Assembly: GCA_026874595.1 (NCBI GenBank)
Contig: CM049317.1
Span: 22,206,882-22,270,881 of the forward strand
DNA length: 64,000 bases
From: Sipunculus nudus
Taxonomy: Eukaryota > Annelida > Sipuncula > Golfingiida > Sipunculidae
Direction of reading: 5' to 3'
Shown here: in pieces, positions 27,401 to 40,060 of the stretch
Layout: every line of letters starts with the position of its first letter
How positions within the stretch are numbered: position 1 is the stretch's first letter
Notes under the pieces: generated by a model
The model's input: only the letters and a program-made list of their open reading frames with translations
Databases searched by the model: none
Told to the model about the DNA's origin: nothing
Made by a program: the position numbers and the translations under genes

Positions 27401-28377
27401 ATAATCATTTTTCCCCTATCTTCCCCCTAAAGTACCATTATTAGCCAAACTACACATTTTCCTGCACTGTGGTGGGTATTAAGTCTCAAACGTGCGGTCC
27501 TTTCTTCCTGCTCTCTGAGACCGGAGAATCTTCCCGGAAATACTGAACACTCACTGTACTGTAGTTGAACATATTATTATTGATCAGGCGCATTCTGTCA
27601 AGACATACCCATGAAAAATGGACAAATTTAGGACTTAAAGCACACGTAGCAACTGTATTCATTCTCATTCTGGATAAATGAATGTGGAATAAAAAAAGTT
27701 ATATAATTCAAAGACAATTGATTACAACTTTTTTTCTTTTACCCAGTTTTTACCTGCAGTTTTGAGATCAAGTCGCGCTTAAAAACTAATATAATAGTTT
27801 ACTGATAACAGCAAGAATAACATTTCTCCATAAATCACACGTTTTTTGAAACTGCAAGATATAACACAAACCTAAAAGTAGGAAAAATAGAAATTTCCAA
27901 GGAAACAAAAGGACTGACACAAAAAAAATAGGAAAGAGGTAAAGTGGGATCACTCGACAGCCTGTAATTCATAAGTCTGTAGAAAGTTGGCGAAGTGATC
28001 CCAAACCAGGGATCAGATGCTATCCTAAGTAGCTATATCCGTATTTACTGAATGACAAGTGAGAATCGAATGATATGTCAGATGTTTACCACGTCTTGTG
28101 GGTATTAAACATTAATTATCCTCAGTTGAACATTCTAACTCCTCAAGCAACCTTGTCACCTCTTTAGATGTTAGCTATTATTCCATTGTTTGCTCTGATA
28201 AATTTGTTTTGAAAAGTTCATTATAACTGTAAATTATGGCTCCATCCAAGTGCAACTGCCTTGATTACAGCAGGCAATCGCTGTAATGTAGTTTGTAATA
28301 TGTTTGGCATTCATTTAATGAGGTAGAGTCGAAATATAAAACGTTTCAAGGACTCAAAAGTACTCATGAAAGTACTC

Positions 28378-28477
28378 GTCTGGGTCTTGGGTTTATCAGG
28401 CTTCTGTTCCCGGTGTAGGCATGAGAAAACACTCAAAGCTTTCAAAGCAACTGTGAATATTTTCCTTGACGTTCTAA
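28378..28477 (-). pseudogene. Stray copy of exon 8 of the atlastin-like GTPase gene
   Basis: About 98 bases are collinear with the exon at 47399-47558, about 94% identical by hand count (6 mismatches, most near one end). The best-matching core is over 60 bases without a difference. Neither flanking exons nor the splice sites of that exon are present, so this is an isolated fragment rather than a gene. It lies about 19 kb from the parent exon, in the same orientation. Confidence 0.85.
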
Positions 28478-30760
28478 GCATAACATAGCACTAATATCTC
28501 CCAGGTTCATGTGGATTCCTGGATTGAGACATCATAATATAAGTGCCTTTGCCTCTGTACATTCTTCTCCAAGAAGAAGCATGTGATATTCCATCCAATG
28601 AATTTTTAGTTTATGATACCTCTAGGATGTCTAGCTTTTGACCACAGTTTGAAAAGTGACTTCAACAGTTTCCAGTTCCACTCTGAAAGTCTTGCATCAA
28701 ATTCAAGAATGCACGCAGCTGTCAAGTACGACATTAACGAGGTATCTTCCAACTGAGCAGTCTGAACAAAACCACCCCTTTGTTGCCTTGTTGAAGGAAA
28801 CATATAACAAGTTCATGTGTATCAAATTTCTTCCTTAACATATGTTATTGGTTGCAGGGGGTCAAGAGAATGTCACTTGTACTAGCTACCCCATCTTATC
28901 AGGGGGACAGGCTGTCCATTAGAGGGTGGTGACATGATAGAACAAAGGCAGGAAATCTCTGTGACATAGGCTTCAGTAAGCTTATACATACAGTTATGCT
29001 ATCATGCAGTGAATGGCTAGAGTTTAGGTCTTATAATAATCTACTGATATAGATTGAAAATTGTCTCATACCTGCAGTTTAATTAATATGTTGGGATGAA
29101 TAAAATAAAATTAATTTATGACTGTATCTAGATCTCAGCAAACTGTCCATTGGTTTATGATAAAGAAAAAAAGACCAAACTATCTAAGATACCGATGCTA
29201 TATGTAATATGCATAAAACTGCAAATAGCAAGAAAAGATTCAACTTTTGCTTGACCACTAAATTTAATTTTATATGCAAGAAAACTTTATGAACATGATG
29301 AAAACTTGAATTTGAAAATACTAGGGCCCAGGAGGATGTTGTCACATGATAACGCAGCCATACATTGTCCAAACCAGTTGAACAAAGCGGCTACATAACT
29401 TGTCCCCAGTGCTGGTGGGTTTCCAGCACAAGGGGGTTGCTGCCTAACAGCACAAGTCTGTTAAAGCCCTGATATATCCCAGGTAATTAGGTATTCTGGT
29501 GTAAGCCTTAACTTTTTTTTTTATTTTTGTATTCACCATGAGCTTTTGGAAATGCTCTTTATTTGGAGATAAAGGGAGGGGCACTCCCGTGCCCCCTTTT
29601 GTAAGGGGGTCTAGTCTGTTTAACACCATGATATTAAATGAGAAGAAGCGTGCAAAATTGCAGGTAAAAAAAGCATTTAAAGGTACTTGCGCCGTCGCAA
29701 CATTTACCAATAAATGTTTTGTATCCCACACAATTCTCAATTGATAATAATAGATAAGCCGACATTAATGTCAGAAAGTTCATGGGTGTTTGGGAGTTTT
29801 CAGTGGTATCTGTTAACGAGAAGTTGCCTGATAAACTATTGTTGAAGGACAATAACTTCGACCACTGGGGCCAGATAGGTACTTTAAACTTCAGCGACAA
29901 TGACTGTACACGGGTTTGGTTGATGTATGTTCATTCCTTTAGCATCTTATTTATACTTATACATATACGTGCCACCTTAATATCTCACAGTCTGTTGATC
30001 GGCGATGGGGAGGGTATCGGATCATCGATGATGTCGGCGTCCTGTGCAAATGTTATTTAGCTATGATGAAAAGGATTTATGCAACATGAACATGTATTTG
30101 AATTAATTCACAAAGCAGTTGAGCAAAACAGTTTTATTCCTTTACAAAGAGTATCAATATCACGAATACACTATTATACTATACAAGTCGTATTACATCT
30201 AAGAATAACTTTACAGTATTTAAACTGACGAAAAAGCACTTCATATAGGTTTAAATAAACAAGTGATCGTAGCCTGCTTGCTCTCCTCTGGCCTAAGTGA
30301 CATTATCCTTTTTTTCTACTTTGGTACATGCATCAATGTGCAATTCATGACTATGCTCGGAGGTTTGATTGAAACTCAAGACTGAATGCCACATGCGATG
30401 TTGGTCGGACTACTTCTGATTAATTCGCAGGCTCTTCGGGATCACCTGGTGCGTTGTCGGGAACAGTACCAGGTATTTTAGGATATTATTTTTAGGTTAG
30501 GTGTATTCATTATTACGTAATATTCATCAGCTAACATATGTCCAACTGTCATCATGATGTCAGCAGTGAGAGAACTTCATTCAATATGAAGCCATAACTA
30601 GAAAGATCAGGAAACGCACACTAAGGAATTTATCAAGCGAAATGAATATTAGTAAAATGACCTAAAATCTTTTATGAGACCAGTGAATTTCGAAAGGGAT
30701 GTCCCCCTCTCGCCATATTTGTTTCTTTTAGCAACTTAACATTCAGGTTGTTGTATATGA
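28478..30760. other. Intergenic DNA, no supported gene
   Basis: ORFs of 60-98 codons occur on both strands (for example 29444-29740 on the minus strand and 29782-30060 on the plus strand). None shows a recognisable domain or a consistent splice pattern. Confidence 0.5.
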
Positions 30761-31008
30761 GAGAAATTATAAACATAAGAGAAATTACAAAAGGACTGAG
30801 TATAATGAACACCTCAATCAAAATAAAACTAATTAACATATTAAAAAGGTAAGCGGACTGAAAATAAAGTTTGGAAAGTTAACGAGAAATTATAAACATA
30901 AGAGAAATTACAGAAGGACTGAGTATAATGAACACCTCAATCAAAACAAAACTAATTAACATATTTAAAAAGGTAACCGGATTGAAAATAAAGTTTGGAA
31001 AGTTAACG
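30761..31008. repeat. Tandem duplication, 123-bp unit
   Basis: Units 30761-30883 and 30884-31008 differ at only a few positions. Shared landmarks are GAAATTATAAACATAAGAG, GGACTGAGTATAATGAACAC and AAAGTTTGGAAAGTTAACG. Confidence 0.9.
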
Positions 31009-31478
31009 CCATTGAATGAATTTACTTTTGAAATTCTAAAATAAAAAAGATCTTGGAGTAAAATAGCTTAAAAGGACTTTAGGTATCATAATTCATACAA
31101 AAAAGGAGTAATTGAGAGTATATACATATTCGAATATGTCTATTTGAATGATTACAGTGATAAAAAAGATCAAATAAAGTCAGTCTCTATAAAGAAGCAC
31201 ACATGTACAAAATTCTTGGAATCCTGTCAAATCATTACAGCTGAAAGAGCTGTTAATATTGCATGAGTAGACCAATGGACACCATAGGTGCAGACAACAC
31301 CCATCAACATACACAAATAACATAGGTCGGAGAATATAAAAACATGATGCACTATCTTTACTTCACGTATCGCCACATTAGGCCATAATTTTGTGAAAAT
31401 TTATAGCAAGCAATTAGCAAAACTGTAGTCTGGAAACGGTCTCTTTACTAGAAGGAGGCGAATAAATACTTAAAACAT

Positions 31479-31482
31479 TATA

Positions 31483-31524
<42 letters not shown>
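31479..31524. repeat. (TA)n microsatellite
   Basis: About 23 TA units, with a single TT interruption near the left edge. Confidence 0.95.
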
Positions 31525-31527
<3 letters not shown>

Positions 31528-32577
31528 ACTTATTTCTAGAACAAAAGTCTGTGGATACATTTCTATGTGCTATTATCAGGGAACTATGCTTGGGCTGATT
31601 GATGTGTTTCATATATCGGAGTGGCCTCTAAATTAAGATCGGCATAGTTTCAACTGTCTACAAAATTTGATACGTAAGTTTCCATTGGTCTTGGATGATT
31701 TAGATGTAATTTGAGAATGCGGGTGCCAAATATATATTTCCGCAAGATAAATCTATCATGTCAATGTGACACCAGTGTGTCAGTTGAGCGGATGAGCATG
31801 TGGGCTTAAAATTCCTTTACATATAAACGCAAACCTTCGTAGCAGGCCGTACCCGCACATATACTCTCAAACAAAGGCATGTGCACCGATCACTAACATG
31901 CGCGCAGGACCTTTGGCCTAAGATGCCCGTAAAACAGGATACTACCGGTCTTACTATTGTGATACGCAAGTGAATAGTACTCATTGAGGTCTTTGCGAGA
32001 GGCTGTACGAGTGTAGCCTGATATTCTTCAGCTAACATGGGTCTATTTGTATTAGTCATGACAACAGTTCTTCGGACAGGAGTTATTTGATATAGGTCCC
32101 TAGGTTTTACCTTTCGACTGTATTATGACTGGTACAGTTTCTTCGTACATTACACTAGAATTACACTTGAACAGGTATTTCTCGGCCAAACAACCTTTTC
32201 TTTAATGCATACAATTCAAACAGTTATCTACTGTTCCACTGTTGGTGTATATATTATTAGCTGTCCAATTCACACTGGACAAGCGGGATTTCGACATGAC
32301 AGAAAGCGGTGTTCCTCGAGAGATATGTGGATTCCATAATCCAATATGTCGTATAAAATCCGAGGTCCTTAAACATATCCTGAGTTACCCGAAATAAGGT
32401 AATAGGAACCTATATTCTGCCATATACAAGGCACAAATATTATCTTGGGCACATTGAAAGGCTCTTGTAAATGTTCGAAATTATACTACGCGAATATTTC
32501 GTTTTGGTTCACAATATTTCAGCAAAGTCTTATCCACACATTCAGACTAAAGTTTGACCAGAAACGGACCAGTTTTT

Positions 32578-35020
32578 TTTAGCTCAGCTGACTTTCAGTC
32601 ATGCTGGGCTATAGTGATGGGTCTTTGTCCGTCGTCCTTCCGTCTGTCCGTCCTGCCGTCCGGCCGGCCGTCCGTCCGTTAGCAGGGCACAAATCCTAAC
32701 CGTAGGGGCTAGGGCCATGAACCCTATGCAGTCTTAGAGGTTCTAAAATGATCTCCTTGCAAACCTGAAATTAGGTCACTGCGACCTATATTCTCGAAGT
32801 TATGGGGTGTGTTTACACCCCCCGGAAATAATTCTTTTAGCCAAAATTTCATCCCAAACCTTCTATCTTTCACATACAGCTCACCTACCAACAGGGGAAG
32901 AACCATAATTATTTTGAGGTCACAAGGTCAAAGGTCAAGGTCACAGAACCAACTTCTTTGAAAAGCCTGTGGATGCATTTTAAGCCAAACCTTTCATCCC
33001 AATTCTTTGATCTTTCACATATAGCTCACCTACTAAGTGGGAGAAGAATCCTATAGATGTTGAGGTCACAAGGTAAAAGGTCAGGGTCACAGGATCCACT
33101 TCTTTGAAAAGGTAGTGGACACATTTCAAGCTAGACCTTTCATTCCAAACCTTTCAGCACTGATATCGCTTCTCTGCCAACAGGGGAAACGACCTGTTGA
33201 TTTTGAGGTCAAAGGTCAAGTTCACAGCACCCTCTTCTTGCGTGGAGTCATTTTCAGGCAAACTTTTCAATCTATACTTTCCATCTGTCATATATGGCTT
33301 ACCTACAAATAGGGAAAGAAGCCTATTGATGTTGAGCTCAAAAGGTCAAAGGTCAAGGTCACATTATTGTTCTAAATGCTTGTGAACATATTTCAAGTAA
33401 AACTGTTCAACCGAAACCTTCAGTCTTTCACATATGCCACATCTATGCATCACTCAAGCTGATTCAAACTTCATATTTATGGGTCTTTTTGCATGAAGAA
33501 ATAACTAATTGATTTTGAGGTCAGCTGGTCAGGAGGTTAAAGGTTGCAGGTCTAAGTTATTCACTCATTGGCTGCCAAGTAATTACACCCGGCCAGATGT
33601 AACTGGTTAGTAGTTACCCATCATTTAGAAAGAATCCAGTTGATATGTGGGCAAAAGGCCAAGGTCATAGGTCAGGTCAACCTATTTTGTAGACCATCTC
33701 TATTTTTCTTGTATATATAAGCTTGCACTCCAGCTGGTACATCTCACCGTGTGGCTGTAATTGTGAGTGACACTGGTGACATATGACTCCCTTTTGTATC
33801 AGGCTATTAAGTGATAAGGCTGAGTGATAAGTACCTCGTTACTGCATAACAAAACACTGTTGTTGGAATACTTCAGCCAGGAATTAACACTATGAGAGTA
33901 TAGTATTAAGGTTTAGCTACTAATTGAAAATATAATGGGATCATTTGCAGTTTATTTTATGGAATCATAGCAATGAACTTAGTTTCTCAGATATCTGAAT
34001 ATTTTTATATAAATCACCACATATAAAAGCAAGTGTTTGTTCTCATGATATGTGGATGTGTACTTGATTTAGGATGCCTTTATTTTATTACAAGACTCTT
34101 AGTCATGCTTTCTGTATTTCTTTTCTTTCAGGTTTTGCAGTTTACCAAACCTGCTGACCCCATTGAAAAGCAGAGTGATAATAAAAAATATTGGACCTAC
34201 ACTTTTACATTTGCATATCTATAAATCTGTTATGAGCGCCTGAACATGCCTTTTGAATTGTTTTGGACATTCATTACTGTAACATTATTTGGAGAATTTG
34301 CCCCAAGTTTGGTCTCTTATTGGAGGATGTGTGATATCAAATGTCAGACTTGTCAGAAATCAATTATGTCTGCCAGTTAGCCACCTTAGAAATCCTTTTT
34401 TTTTCAGTGTAGTTTCAGTAATTTTCCTTCAGTTTTTGGTCCGATTTAGAGAATGGTTGTTGTCTGATTTCAGACCTGTCAGCAGTCCAAAATGGCCACC
34501 AGGCAACCATCTTTAAATTCCTTTTGATCATATTATCTCAAGAACTGTTAAAGTGAAGGCAGTCGGACGTATATTAATGTGATCTTGCAAAGGATTGGGT
34601 CAAATATTTCTTAATAAATATTATCATCATATATGAAGGTGCAGTACAGTTGGCTTGTATTGAATAAAAATTCATACCGAAGCACCTGTTTCTCAATAAT
34701 TCTTGCATGGATTTCCTTGATTTTTTGCTATATATTTTGATCTTATATTTGCGCTTTGTGTTGTTCCTTTTGAGACTGACAGGTATCAAGTAAGCTATGA
34801 GAATAGTTCTGGATACCTTAACAATCATATATTTTCCTCAGACCATCAATTCACTGTGTTTTAACCAGACATAGGTGATATATATTTCTGTTGTCATAGA
34901 AAATTTCAACAAATTGGCAAATTGGTTCTTCAAAATTTGACTGGAAGTTGTGAATCTCAGCCCATGATGTCGCAGGTCATGCTTGGCAGCTGAGCGTCAT
35001 GACCCATAGGTCACTTGTTT
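32578..35020 (+). mobile_element. ~2.45-kb dispersed repeat, copy 3
   Basis: It is collinear with 14890-17341 from TTTAGCTCAGCTGACTTTC to CAGCTGAGCGTCATGACCCATAGGTCACTTG, with scattered substitutions and a few short indels. Its interior has the same GTCCG block, AAGGTCAAGGTCAC modules and TTTCTTTCAG site (about 34123-34132). This copy is intergenic, which shows that the sequence is a repeat and not part of SF3A1. Confidence 0.88.
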
Positions 35021-36548
35021 CTAGTTCTTTTCTATATTTAATATTTGACGATACTATGTGTCCTTATGCACGCATAATGTTATGTATGATACTAAATATA
35101 TAATGAACGACTGTAAAATTTAGCTTCAAAGTTTACGGCTAAATAGGTCATTTGACTGTTATATGTATGTAATTTATAATTATCGTTATAAATCCATATA
35201 TTCCAGGTCAAGAACAATTACCTTCATGTTATGATAAACCATTCCTCAGAGAACAGGTGATTTAAGAGTATTTATTTATTTTAATTGTTCAAAATTGGTT
35301 TACAGAACATTTGCTGCAAATTTAAGGTGTATAATATTATCAGGTTATTCCTGTTATGCGTGTTTCCAATATCTTAGGAACAACCAGGAACTTTGACCAC
35401 CAGAAGAACGAGCTGAGCGACTCTCTGTTAATTGGTCTTGGCGAAACACGCTGATTAGTGCAGTACACAAATACGATAATCATGCCGAATATAATCTCCA
35501 CGTTTTAGTGTCGATCATTCTTGCTGTTTGTTGAGACTGTCTTTGTCACTGATGTTCTTCTAGCTATCTGATTTTGCTTTAAACTAGGTTTAAAGTCTTT
35601 GCTCATATACTACTGAGGTATTTTCTCAGAAGGTAACTGGCAGGTGAATATTACCTGGCTTATTATAACTGCTCATTTTTGCAGTACGGATTGCACAGGT
35701 AAGAATAGCTAAGAGCTGTTATTGTGAGCACTTCACCATGCATAGTCTTTAACAAAGTTATGATGACCATACTAAATAGAAATTAAATTCAAAATGCTGA
35801 TTTTATTTATTCCTCTCTTATTTCATCTCAAAATGCTCACACAAACAATTCACTTGCCTCCATTAGAAACATATACTACCTAAGTATGATTTGATGGCTG
35901 TCGGAAGTCACAACAGCTGCATACTTCACTTCTAATGATGTTTTTTTATCAGTGTTAAACATGAAGGATACGTGTTTTAGGAAACATTAACTGTAGCAGT
36001 TTAAAAATTGGAAAAATCCAAAAGTAATCAATGTAACCTTATCTTATTATCATGATCATGATTACATTTGGATTGTAATTGATTGCGATTAAAATTACTT
36101 TCCTTTTAAAGGTTTACGGATTTTTTAAAGGATTACAGTTACATTAAAAAATATTACAGTTTTTTGTATATCAAAATGTATATTTGTTACAGTTTTTTGT
36201 GTGCTTCTAGCGTATTTCATGTGGATTATATTCATGCTCTTGTAAGGAGTAATAGGCTTGGAACCCTAACCGGTAGGTGGTTTGGAATTGTTTAATAATC
36301 TTTTAACATATTCTTCGTTACTTGGCAACTGCCTTTTGTATTGTTATATATCTGACTTCCAACACGGTGCGCCATCGAAAACCACGCCATTTTTCCCATT
36401 ACCACGTTGACCCAAATGCAACTTGGTCCGTCACTTGGTAAGGGAAGCCCTTTTACAAGGGCACCATAATGGGGTAACCTTGATCGATTGACAGTGATTG
36501 GTGCCCAGACCGGTTAGGATTAACAAAAGGTTGATAATAAAAATAGGG
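35021..36548. other. Intergenic DNA, no gene seen
   Basis: AT-rich sequence with no ORF of note. If the Ty3/Gypsy element to the right kept a 5' LTR it should lie near 35.9-36.5 kb. No clear match to the candidate 3' LTR was recognised by eye. Confidence 0.4.
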
Positions 36549-37105
36549 ATTAAAATGGGAACTTGGCGCTTACTTACGTGTTTGTTCTCAGAAAGGCAAC
36601 ATCCGGAACCTGTGCACGTTTACTTAAGCTTGCGTTAGGGTGTAGAACACAGCTGGCCTTCGACCTGTACACTTTACCAACGGCTGCTAAAGCTGACATT
36701 AAGGTGCGTTTTACGGCAACTTTGAGTAATAAGAAGTCTATCCTTAACTGGTAACAAGAGAGCTATGAAGGGGCTACAGTTTATTATGTAGATTAGGGAT
36801 ACAGCTTGGGTATTTGTACTCCGCAGTGTCGAGTGATCCTGGACAATGCATTCTACAGGGTCCGGTGATTCCCCCTACTGAGGTTTTACCCCCTCTATGT
36901 TTTATGGTAAAGATATGGCAGACGTTCCCGCGGCATATCGTCGATTAGTGCCGTGTACTTACAGACTTTTATGTTTCTGTGTGGTTCGCTAACCCTTTTA
37001 TGTCAAGTTCTGCAGGGAACGTAAAGAATCCTGCGGGTAAATGTGTCGGAGTAGGTCACAAAATAGAAGATTGTTAAAAGCCCGATGTAAGACAGAGTAA
37101 AAGAC
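36549..37105 (+). pseudogene. Possible gag remnant of a Ty3/Gypsy element
   Basis: A segment at about 37033-37068 reads as a zinc knuckle with the C-x4-H-x4-C half intact (CVGVGHKIEDC) but with the first cysteine of the CCHC pattern replaced. It is followed by an in-frame stop. The upstream reading frames (36563-36754) could be gag but are not recognisable by domain. The assignment rests mainly on position upstream of integrase and RT. Confidence 0.4.
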
Positions 37106-37627
37106 TCGATGTAGGTCAAAACCCTAAGGCCGTGGCACAGGCCAAGGTTCATGCACCCAGTGTAGCTCCGCTTTTGACAGGCACAGAATACACAGTCAGT
37201 GATACATGGCCATACGATGCAATTACGACAGATGTAACCCAGAGTCACGAGAAGCCGTAACCCCAGAAGACGCTACATATCTGCTAAAAAGATCCTGCGG
37301 TTCTCATCGTGCGGGCAAATACTTGGCTGGTAACATTCAACATACAAAAAACTGTAGCTTTGTCCTTGTCCCCTTCATAACATCCAATCACTTAACCCTA
37401 CAACATTGTTTTGTCTAACAGAGTCATTCAATTTACACCGTAACATAAATACACGTGCATTTCTTGGTCTGCTCATATTTATGATATTTGTAAAAGGCTC
37501 TCGTCATAATCAATTTGAGGAAAGCTGTTAAGTATCAGCTTAGTCGTAAATCCCTGGAGATTATGTATTTTACTTTTGTTTGGCCTGTTTAAGAATGCGG
37601 CGACATAATATGTGATAATTTTAGTTC

Positions 37628-38225
37628 AGCAGATTTCAGGAAGACAGTCTTTTCATGCAGAAGCAGCCCGGATCGTAACCGGAGGTACCCATATATGCTC
37701 TTATGGGGCACTCCTTTCTGAATTGATTTGGGAAAAGTTGTCCTCACGCTGCAAGCGTAAAACTCGAAACGTTTTACAAATAGTAAATGGTACAACCCGG
37801 TTACATTTGTTAAGTTCCCACTACCGTTCGAGAACGATCCGGAAGTTATCCAGTGCGGAATCAGGCTGATACTGATATATTTCGTAGTCCAACTAATTAT
37901 TTTATAACTCATACTTTCCCTGTACAGTGCGTCTCTAAAATGAACTTGATGATGACGTGAAACAAGTATCATCATTTAATGAATTCAGAAACAAATTAAC
38001 TACCCGGACCAGGGGTGGTAAAACAAGCAACCTGTTGTTTTATTAAGGCGATCGCATAAGTTATATAGTGCACGTCATAATACATAGGGTCTGTTGTTGC
38101 TTAAATTATGACCTGTTTAAATTTGGTTTGGTCACAGATGTTCTTTTGGCCACACATATGGGGACCTTATTCTTTACTTTTCGGCATGCCCATTGTATAG
38201 GTAACATGCCCAGGTAACAATATTT
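37628..38225 (+). pseudogene. 3' end of a non-LTR (LINE) retrotransposon ORF2, decayed
   Basis: In the order typical of the region downstream of RT in CR1/Jockey-like LINEs, the sequence encodes FHAEAARIVTGGT (usual form AARIVTG), then LLSELIWEKL, then an FRNKL-like segment near 37985, and finally GDRISYIVHVI and a LNYDLF segment near 38110. Stops and frameshifts are present. It carries no RT palm motif, so it is a 5'-truncated insertion, which fits LINE target-primed integration. It lies between the gag-like and integrase remnants of the Gypsy element. Confidence 0.75.
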
Positions 38226-38485
38226 ACCTGTTTTCTTATGCTCAGAGATACATAAACCAAACGATTTCCACAGTATTCTGATAGATAGAATGTAATATGA
38301 GTTATGTTATAGTTATTGAGGTTTTATTGTATCATGGCTGCTTTGTCTTGCATGTATCACACGTTGTATGATCTTACAAGAGGCATTGATATAGCATTGA
38401 TATGCTTTTGCCAATCGTTTAAATGTAATACATATGTTTAAACCAAACTGCTGTTGGTCCACGAAACGTTCTATCCTGTGGGATC

Positions 38486-39290
38486 CGACCTAATCGGAAT
38501 GATACAACCGATATCGGATTCGGGAAATCTTTATACCCACACCGTTTTGTTGGCCTGAGACCTTGCCACTACCGAACATAGAGACGGTCATGCCAGTTGA
38601 GGCATGAGTAGATATGTACACGCGAGTAGGTATACCGGCCGAAATTTATACTGACATGGAGAGTCACTTTACTCTGAACTCATGCTTGAGGTGAGCTAAT
38701 GGCTATCTATCAAACAATTTACAACCAGTTCTTACCAGCCTATGTGTAACAGGATGGTGGAGCGGTTTAACGGAACGCTGAAGCGGCCGAAAGATTGGGA
38801 TTGAAACGATTATTCTGTATTGTTCGCCTATCGTGAAGTTCTGCAGGAAAGCACGGGGTTTTCGCCCTTTTTTATTTGCCTTGCGGTCGGTCGGTTAGAG
38901 GTCCGATGATGATATGGCTTGAACCTTAGATCAAAGAGGGCATTGATTGGGAGGTTAAAACGACGTATCAATACATCATTTACGGTTAGCGAACGGTTAA
39001 GTGACACTACGTCGTCGCGAATGAGGCCGTAGAAAAGGCTGCATTTCACGATAAGCCTCTCCACCATAGAGGCAAACGAATTCGCGGTCTTAGAATGGGC
39101 CATCAAGTTTTGATTTTGTTGCCGACTGACCGCAAAAAACTATTAGTGTATTGGAAGTGGCCATATCCGGTCATAAGCAAGGTCAGTGACATGGACTACC
39201 GAGTTAAGATCAATTGGAAGGTGTAAACCTACATTAGAATCTGCTCATAAAGTATCATACAAAGCCAAAGCTGCAACACTTCCTCGCCGC
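38486..39290 (+). pseudogene. Ty3/Gypsy integrase, decayed
   Basis: The segment resembles the retroelement integrase catalytic core and C-terminus in order: DLIG (first catalytic Asp) near 38490, TDMESHF (second Asp) near 38650, SIKQFTTSSYQP, MVERFNGTLK (catalytic Glu) at about 38757, FAYREVLQESTGFSPF, then a C-terminal VLILLPTDRKKLLVYWKWPY stretch near 39110. It shows stops and frameshifts (for example a stop in the linker after RPKDWD), so it is inactive. It is in the same orientation as the RT and upstream of it, joined by a linker that still resembles the pre-RT region. Confidence 0.8.
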
Positions 39291-39514
39291 GGAGAGTGAA
39301 TTTATATGCAAAGAAGATAATTAACCTATTGGGCCGTTGTGGGACGATGATTACTGGGTTAAGGCCGGCGGTGGCGAGCTATTATTCCCATGCCAAGTTC
39401 CGTTGAGAGCGAGTTCGTAAGCAACGTGTATATATACGAGAAACTCAGGAAACTACGAGCTGTAGCGATAAGGCTAATCCTTGGAATTTAATTAATGGAC
39501 CACTGATGCACCTA

Positions 39515-40060
39515 AATTCACTGATGTAAGAGAATGCGAGATATGGCTCACCTTAAAAGAACAGTAAGATCAAAGCCATATCCGATACCACAGGCTAAGC
39601 GAGAGACGATGAGTCGTGAGATAGACGATATGCTTTCGCCTGGCAGCATAGAAAAATCGGACTCGTGATTTGCTGCCATGTTTGATGTTAGGTTAGCCGG
39701 GCGGAAAGATTCTGTTTGTGATAGACTATAGGCGGCTCAACAGAGCGGTTGTCTTCGACCCAGAGCCCATGCCAAAACCTGAGGTTTTATTTTCAAAGCT
39801 ATCTTGCAGTAAATATTTTACAAAGATAGACCTGACGAAGGGATATTGCCAAATACCTGTCGCCACTGCTTCACGTGATGAAACGGCATTTGTGACGCCA
39901 GATGGTCACTTTCAATTTCGTGTGTTGCCATTTGGATTAGACACGGCAAGCACTGTAATCACTAAGATGAGGGGAGTGTCCCGGACGGAATCCAAAACGT
40001 TGTAACATACATCGACGAAATCTTAATCCACAATGTTACTTGAGATAATCATCTGCATGC
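39515..40060 (+). pseudogene. Ty3/Gypsy reverse transcriptase, decayed
   Basis: The motifs run in family order: RSKPYPIPQAKRET, then DYRRLNRAVVFDPEPMP, FSKLSCSKYFTKIDLTKGY (catalytic Asp region), IPVA, TAFVTPDGHFQFRVLPFGL, and a catalytic box that reads YIDE instead of YIDD at about 40009-40020. A frame break between the FGL motif and the YIDE box and a stop (TGA) before DYRR show that it is dead. It continues into an RNase H-like region. Confidence 0.9.

Noticed and set aside
28606-28838. Overlapping 60-65-codon ORFs near the stray GTPase exon
   Set aside because: They match no other exon of the GTPase genes in either strand and show no known domain.
37589-37975. 128-codon minus-strand ORF
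   Set aside because: It is antisense to the recognised LINE ORF2 remnant on the plus strand.
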